From assembly GCA_022712075.1 (NCBI GenBank), contig JALAHE010000371.1, positions 1 to 9,102 of the forward strand: DNA of 9,102 nt, written 5' to 3'. The notes below the pieces were generated by a model. That model was not told the DNA's origin. It ran no database searches and was given only the letters and a program-made list of their open reading frames with translations. Source of the DNA: Galactobacter sp. Lineage in GTDB: Bacteria > Actinomycetota > Actinomycetes > Actinomycetales > Micrococcaceae. The position numbers and the translations under genes were made by a program. Positions 6,614 to 9,102 of the stretch are shown here, one piece after another (position 1 is the stretch's first letter; each line of letters begins with the position of its first letter).

Positions 6614-6662
6614 CGACGCCGCCCGCTTGCCTTTTCGCTGAAAAGGCAAGCGGGCGGCGTCG
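6614..6662. terminator. Perfect 22-bp hairpin after the VOC gene
   Basis: Arms 6614-6635 and 6641-6662 are perfectly complementary around a 5-base loop (CGCTG). The four base pairs next to the loop are T:A, so the T-tract lies at the top of the stem and not after it. It starts 23 bp after the VOC stop and probably ends that transcript, and also any - strand transcript that reaches it. Confidence 0.8.
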
Positions 6663-6677
6663 TGCTTTGGGCGTTAC

Positions 6678-6723
6678 CTCAACTGCCGTAGCCGAAGGCG
6701 GAGGCGAGCAGCGGGTACCCCAC
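6678..6723 (-). pseudogene. Orphan second copy of the CPBP protease gene 3' end
   Basis: These 46 bp match 6894-6939 at 45 of 46 positions. On the - strand they encode VGYPLLASAFGYGS and a TGA stop, exactly the end of the intact CPBP gene 216 bp away; the one difference is a synonymous Ser codon (AGT for AGC). Weaker similarity continues upstream on the - strand to about 6739. No start or body of a gene remains. It is a remnant of a tandem copy or the restored end of a gene after an insertion. Confidence 0.85.
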
Positions 6724-6740
6724 AACGCCCCTGCGCGTCC

Positions 6741-6868
6741 CCACGTTCGCGAGTGCCATGTGCCGAACCCGTCCTCTCGCGAGTGCCTTGTGTCGCGTTT
6801 CGGGGCCCCAGGGCGACACAACGCACTCGCGAAAGTTCACTGGCAACACACCGCACTCGCGAAACTGA
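6741..6868. repeat. Nested palindrome with four CGCGAGTGC motifs
   Basis: CGCGAGTGC lies at 6748-6756 and 6778-6786 on +, and as GCACTCGCG at 6823-6831 and 6853-6861. Each is followed, in its own orientation, by two variable bases and TGTG. The motifs are 30 bp apart on both sides and symmetric about 6804.5. Inner arms 6774-6795 and 6814-6835 pair at 20 of 22 positions, and the outer arms pair over 11 bp plus 4 bp. The centre holds GGGGCCCC (6802-6809). It looks like a small dispersed palindromic element (REP- or MITE-like). It has no gene and no transposase. Confidence 0.8.
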
Positions 6869-6898
6869 GCCGCGTCGTTCCTTGGGGACCCGGCTCAG
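6865..6898 (-). terminator. Likely terminator of the CPBP gene
   Basis: CTGAGCCG (read on - from 6898) pairs with CGGCTCAG (ending at 6865), giving an 8-bp stem around an 18-base loop. The stem takes in the TGA stop codon at 6897-6895 and is followed on the - strand by TTT. Confidence 0.5.
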
Positions 6899-6939
6899 CT
6901 GCCGTAGCCGAAGGCGGAGGCGAGCAGCGGGTACCCCAC
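6894..6939. repeat. 46-bp direct repeat, intact copy at the CPBP gene end
   Basis: This is the partner of 6678-6723, identical at 45 of 46 positions and in the same orientation. It covers the last 14 codons and stop of the CPBP gene. The interval between the copies (6724-6893, 170 bp) is filled mostly by the nested palindrome. Confidence 0.9.
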
Positions 6940-7740
6940 GAAGCCCACGGCGTCGAGCAAGAAGTGGGCAATCACGAGCGGTGCCACGCGCTTGGTCTTC
7001 ACGTAGAACCAGCCGAAGATCAGGCCCATGAGGGCGTTGCCGATGAACGGCCCGATGCCCTGGTAGAGGTGATAGGAACCGCGCAGCACGGCGGCGCTGA
7101 GCAGGATGGCCCACGTGTTCCAACCGAGCGTCTTGAGGCGCTCGAAGAGGTAGCCGATGACGATGACCTCCTCGAGCAGACCGTTGCGTAGGGCCGCGAG
7201 GAGCAGGATCGGGACGGTCCACCAGTACTCGCCGAGGCCGCTCGTGGAGATGGACGTGGTGATGCCGAGCGCCCGGCCCGCCGCGTAGACGCCCAGCGTG
7301 CCGGCGCCGATCGCGAGGAAGAGGGCAGCGCCCTGCCAGGCGTCGCGCCACGGGTGTTTCAGGTCAAGGCCCAGGCGCCGGAACGGATTCCCGCCGGGCC
7401 AGCGCCACAGGAGCCAGAGCGCGAGGGCCACGGGCGCGAGCGAGAAGACCAGTCCCGAGAGCTGGTAGGCAAGGTCGATCCACGGGCGCGGGCTGGCCGA
7501 ACCGTTGAGGCTCGCCTGGCCCTGGGAGATGGGGGCGCGCGTGGCGAGGTCGATCAAGTTGATGAGCGCGTTCACGCCCGAGCGCCCCAGCGAGAGGGCC
7601 AGGACGATGACGATCTCCCAGCCGATGAAGCGCCGCGTCATGGGGGCGCCGGCCCCGGGGAGCAGTCCGGGCAGGGACGCCGCTGGGGGGCCCGTCCGGG
7701 GATCCGACTGCGGCGATGCTGGGGTTGAAGGCTGACTCAC
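6895..7740 (-). CDS. CPBP family intramembrane metalloprotease (CAAX-protease-like)
   Basis: The 281-residue product has a Pro/Ser-rich N-terminus (1-33) and about seven hydrophobic segments from residue 41 to 275. It shows the CPBP (Rce1/CAAX-protease-like, Abi) motif order: LLEEVIVIGYLF with Glu190-Glu191, RGSYHLYQG with His224, and IAHFLLD with His259 and Asp263. In the classical first motif, EExxxR, the Arg is Ile195 here, so cleavage activity should not be assumed. The GTG start at 7740-7738 has no convincing ribosome site but lies exactly 6 nt after a TAGGCT -10 element, suggesting a leaderless message. ATG 7641 is an alternative start. The 3' end overlaps a 46-bp repeat whose second copy lies at 6678-6723. 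Roles of these proteases in bacteria include bacteriocin immunity and membrane protein processing; none is indicated by the neighbours here. Confidence 0.85.
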   Translation of the reverse strand: MSQPSTPASPQSDPRTGPPAASLPGLLPGAGAPMTRRFIGWEIVIVLALSLGRSGVNALINLIDLATRAPISQGQASLNGSASPRPWIDLAYQLSGLVFSLAPVALALWLLWRWPGGNPFRRLGLDLKHPWRDAWQGAALFLAIGAGTLGVYAAGRALGITTSISTSGLGEYWWTVPILLLAALRNGLLEEVIVIGYLFERLKTLGWNTWAILLSAAVLRGSYHLYQGIGPFIGNALMGLIFGWFYVKTKRVAPLVIAHFLLDAVGFVGYPLLASAFGYGS

Positions 7741-7746
7741 GGGGCG

Positions 7747-7752
7747 AGCCTA
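7747..7752 (-). promoter_or_regulatory. -10 element for a leaderless CPBP transcript
   Basis: On the - strand TAGGCT (7752-7747) fits the actinobacterial TAnnnT -10 and is followed by CGCCCC and then the GTG start. Transcription would begin at or next to the start codon. No ribosome site is present, which agrees with a leaderless message. Confidence 0.6.
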
Positions 7753-7764
7753 CCCACGCCTCGC

Positions 7765-7770
7765 TAGGCT
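7765..7770 (+). promoter_or_regulatory. -10 element for a leaderless phosphotransferase transcript
   Basis: TAGGCT on the + strand is followed by CAGGCT and then the GTG start at 7777, the same 6-nt spacing as on the opposite strand. With the flanking base the two elements form an inverted repeat, GAGCCTA (7746-7752) and TAGGCTC (7765-7771). Confidence 0.6.
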
Positions 7771-7776
7771 CAGGCT

Positions 7777-8658
7777 GTGACCCGCGCACCCCTGAGCTCC
7801 GAACTCGACCTCGCCCGCCGCCTCGACCCCGCCCTCGCATGGGCCGAGGGCTTCGTCGAGGAGGGCGGTGACGACCACCTCGTCCTGGTTCCGGGGGCTC
7901 GGCCCGGTGCGGCGCCCGCCGCGGTGCTGCGGCTCGCGCGTCGACCCGAGGTGGCCGCCGAGTTGGAGCGGCGCGTGGGTTTTCTGCGCGCCGTCGCGCC
8001 GCACCTGTCGTGGGCCAGCCCCGAGCCGCTGAGCGAGGTGATCCTGGACCACGAGGCCGCGCCCGGTGCTGTCCTGCAGCGCTTCGTGATTGGCGGGGCC
8101 CACGCGCCGCACGAGGGCGATCCGGCGGTGCTGCGCTCGGTCGTGGAGGCGCTCGCGGCCGTGCCGTCCGCCGCGTGGGAGCCCTTCGCGACGGGGCCCT
8201 ACGTCAGCACCGCGCGCTGGGACGAGGCCGGACGCGAGACGGTGCTCGGCGTGCTGCCACCCGAGGCGCGCGGCACCGCCGAGGCGATCTGGGACGGGCT
8301 CGCGGCGATCGAGGGCGAGGCCGCGGGACTGGTCCACGGCGACCTCGCCGGCCACAACATGCGTTGGCGCCACACCGAGCTGATCGGCGTGATCGACTGG
8401 GACCACGCATCGGAGTGGGACCCGGCGATCAACCTCTCGCACCTCGCGCTGTGGCACGGGGTGCAGATCGTGGGGCCGGCCTCGCCGGACGCCCGTTACG
8501 CGGCGCGCGCGGCCCTCTGGGTGGGTCATCACGCGCTCTTCCGGCTGCGCCGGGCGGCGGAGGACGGAGGCGTGCGGCGCTGGGAGCGGCTCCTGCGCAA
8601 GACGCTCCCCCGGCTCGAGTTCGCCGCGGTCTCCGGCGCGCGGGAGGTGCTCGCATGA
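7777..8658 (+). CDS. APH-fold phosphotransferase family protein
   Basis: The 293-residue product belongs to the aminoglycoside phosphotransferase/choline kinase-like superfamily, which moves the gamma-phosphate of ATP to small molecules. The Brenner motif is VHGDLAGHNMRW, with catalytic Asp189 and Asn194. The metal-binding motif is IGVIDWDHASEWDP, with Asp207. The N-lobe shows AVLRLARRP, with Arg52 where kinases often have the ATP-binding Lys, a change seen in many family members. The start is GTG 7777, leaderless-like. The stop overlaps the next gene's ATG by 4 bp, so the two are translationally coupled. The name does not imply antibiotic resistance: homologues act on varied metabolites, and nothing here identifies the substrate. 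Confidence 0.8.
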   Translation: MTRAPLSSELDLARRLDPALAWAEGFVEEGGDDHLVLVPGARPGAAPAAVLRLARRPEVAAELERRVGFLRAVAPHLSWASPEPLSEVILDHEAAPGAVLQRFVIGGAHAPHEGDPAVLRSVVEALAAVPSAAWEPFATGPYVSTARWDEAGRETVLGVLPPEARGTAEAIWDGLAAIEGEAAGLVHGDLAGHNMRWRHTELIGVIDWDHASEWDPAINLSHLALWHGVQIVGPASPDARYAARAALWVGHHALFRLRRAAEDGGVRRWERLLRKTLPRLEFAAVSGAREVLA

Positions 8659-9102
8659 GCGAAAACCAGCCACGCGCCGTCGTGCTGCTGCGCCCGGCCG
8701 AGCCGGGCGACGCCGCGGCCATCCGCGCACTCGTGAGGGCGGCGTTCGCGCACTACGTCGAGCGCATCGGGCGTGAACCGGCGCCCATGCTCTTGGACTG
8801 GGAGGCGATCCTGGGCGGGGAGGCTCCCCGGGCCGAGGTGACGCTGGCGGTGCGCGGCGACGCGCTCGCGGGTGTGCTCTACCTCGAGCTCGAGGTCGAT
8901 CACGTCCTCGTCGACACCGTGGCCGTGGACGCCGCCGAGCGCGGGAGCGGCCTGGGCGCTCGCCTCCTGTCGTTGGCCGAGGAGCGTGCCCGCGGGCTGG
9001 GCCTGCCGGAGGTGCGGCTCTACACGAACCAGGCCATGGTCGAGAACGTTGCCTACTACCCGCGGCGCGGCTACACGGAGACCGACCGGCGCGGCGAGGG
9101 CG
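8655..9102 (+). CDS. GNAT family N-acetyltransferase, truncated by window end
   Basis: The frame starts at ATG 8655, within the ATGA overlap with the preceding stop and 7 bases after GGGAGG (8642-8647), and stays open for 149 codons to the window edge. It begins with VVLLRPAEPGDAAAIRALV, the usual first strand and helix of GNAT enzymes. The VDTVAVDAAERGSGLGARLL region contains the acetyl-CoA loop (Arg/Gln-x-x-Gly-x-Gly/Ala type, here RGSGLG), followed by LYTNQAMVENVAYYPRRGY, the typical C-terminal part. Only the last few residues should be missing. It transfers an acyl group from acetyl-CoA to an unknown amine. Coupling to a phosphotransferase gene suggests a shared context. Confidence 0.85.
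   Translation, partial: MSENQPRAVVLLRPAEPGDAAAIRALVRAAFAHYVERIGREPAPMLLDWEAILGGEAPRAEVTLAVRGDALAGVLYLELEVDHVLVDTVAVDAAERGSGLGARLLSLAEERARGLGLPEVRLYTNQAMVENVAYYPRRGYTETDRRGEG

Noticed and set aside
6748..6861. The four CGCGAGTGC copies as a short CRISPR array
   Set aside because: The copies are 9-15 bp, in opposite orientations and symmetric. CRISPR repeats are longer and in the same direction, and no cas gene is nearby.
6667..7191. Open frames on either strand across the repeat region
   Set aside because: They arise from the palindrome and run antisense to, or out of frame with, the CPBP gene. They have no ribosome site or recognisable domain.
7777..8658. The phosphotransferase as an aminoglycoside resistance gene
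   Set aside because: The fold is shared by many metabolic kinases. No resistance-specific signature, integron or transposon context is present.

Overview
The window comes from a high-GC Gram-positive bacterium, most likely an actinobacterium. The grounds are very high GC with strong G/C third-position bias, several GTG starts, a SAM-IV type riboswitch (a class known mainly from Actinomycetales) and apparently leaderless promoters. I cannot name a genus. No tRNA, rRNA, CRISPR array or transposase gene is visible. Most genes are ordinary chromosomal genes; the unusual material is in the non-coding DNA.

Layout. On the + strand, 11-2911 holds a DmpA-type P1 family peptidase, an SGNH/GDSL hydrolase, and two small tandem membrane proteins that each end in a SHOCT-like motif. 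A very strong hairpin (2918-2980) separates these from a convergent methionine operon on the - strand. That operon is metY (4201-5580) followed by metX (2993-4138). MetX acetylates homoserine and MetY converts O-acetylhomoserine plus sulfide to homocysteine. A SAM-IV riboswitch (about 5655-5772) lies in the metY leader, followed by two hairpins, the second of which holds the metY Shine-Dalgarno in its loop. This is a coherent SAM feedback design.

Divergent from metY is a glyoxalase-like (VOC) gene (5946-6590). The shared intergenic region (5581-5945) holds the riboswitch, a likely metY promoter with phased GGTCAC repeats, a small hairpin and a partial DtxR/IdeR-like iron box. The VOC gene ends at a perfect 22-bp hairpin.

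The 304-bp gap 6591-6894 is the most unusual stretch. It holds a second copy of the last 14 codons and stop of the neighbouring CPBP-family membrane protease gene. That copy is separated from the real gene end by a nested palindrome with four symmetrically placed copies of CGCGAGTGC.

The CPBP gene (6895-7740, -) and a phosphotransferase gene (7777-8658, +) diverge from a 36-bp spacer. In it each strand has an identical TAGGCT exactly 6 nt before a GTG start, which suggests paired leaderless promoters. The phosphotransferase gene overlaps by 4 bp a GNAT acetyltransferase gene that runs off the window.
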